This document shows positions 42,563-42,746 of a DNA stretch of 42,746 nt, one piece after another (position 1 is the first letter of the stretch; every line of letters starts with the position of its first letter). Below the pieces are notes generated by a model that saw nothing but the letters and a program-made list of their open reading frames with translations, did not search any database and was not told where the DNA came from. Both the position numbers and the translations under genes were made by a program. The stretch is taken from assembly GCA_900315925.1 (NCBI GenBank), contig ONAV01000016.1:1-42746 (forward strand), given 5' to 3'. This DNA comes from an uncultured Selenomonadales bacterium (GTDB lineage Bacteria; Bacillota; Negativicutes; Acidaminococcales; Acidaminococcaceae).

Positions 42563-42746
42563 TTATTCTGCGTCAGCAGCAGCTTCTTCAGCAGGTGCTT
42601 CTGCAGCTTCAGCGGTCTGCTGGCCCTGGCGTCCTTCCAGGACAGCATCAGCCATCTTGCTGGCCAGTAAACGTACGGCGCGGATTGCGTCATCGTTTGC
42701 CGGAATTACATAATCCACTTCATCCGGATCGCAGTTGGTATCAACC
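42563..42746 (-). CDS. rpsB: 30S ribosomal protein S2 (C-terminal part)
   Basis: The visible 60 or so residues contain [19 protein letters not shown] and [20 protein letters not shown], conserved at the C-terminus of S2. An acidic Ala/Glu-rich tail to the stop codon follows. The 5' part lies beyond the right edge. The gene is upstream of tsf, the standard bacterial order. Confidence 0.96.
   Translation of the reverse strand, partial: VDTNCDPDEVDYVIPANDDAIRAVRLLASKMADAVLEGRQGQQTAEAAEAPAEEAAADAE

Overview
The window looks like a low-to-mid-GC Firmicute chromosome segment. A Negativicutes-type organism (Veillonellales/Acidaminococcales-like) is my best guess. The signs are PolC, the Firmicute gene orders rpsB-tsf-pyrH-frr-uppS-cdsA-dxr-rseP-ispG-proS-polC and rimP-nusA-ylxR-ylxQ-infB-rbfA-nrnA-truB-ribF-rpsO, a cobalamin adenosyltransferase, a 2[4Fe-4S] ferredoxin and acetolactate decarboxylase. 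The genus cannot be fixed from the sequence alone. Every gene I can support lies on the minus strand, so transcription runs from high to low coordinates.

Right and middle (about 11.9-42.7 kb): core housekeeping. From the right edge inwards come rpsB (partial), tsf, pyrH, frr, a small PASTA-like protein, ferredoxin, uppS, cdsA, dxr, rseP, ispG, proS, mgtC and polC. Next is the rimP-nusA-ylxR-ylxQ-infB-rbfA-nrnA-truB-ribF transcription/translation cluster, then rpsO, a radical SAM DUF512 protein, cobO, der, plsY, an ACT-domain regulator, hom, thrB and tRNA-Pro(GGG). Two of these are structurally odd. PolC appears to lack the 3'-5' exonuclease domain normally inserted in its PHP domain. IF-2 carries a perfect 63-bp tandem repeat in its disordered N-terminal region.

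Left (about 0.6-11.6 kb): an accessory region. It holds five dispersed short genes for peptides with a Nif11-type leader, a Gly-Gly cleavage site and short variable, often Cys-containing tails (RiPP-precursor-like). Three of the five, plus a neighbouring nucleotidyltransferase-like gene, have the same promoter and 5' leader. Three have related hairpin terminators. The array therefore looks like a duplicated expression cassette that carries different core peptides. No recognisable modification enzyme or peptidase-transporter lies in the window. Between the cassettes sit acetolactate decarboxylase, a PHP phosphoesterase, a membrane diguanylate cyclase, and a 1453-residue protein that joins an APC amino-acid permease to GGDEF, REC, degenerate GGDEF, EAL and PAS-like domains.

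The first ~600 bases are AT-rich and hold no convincing gene, only inverted repeats.
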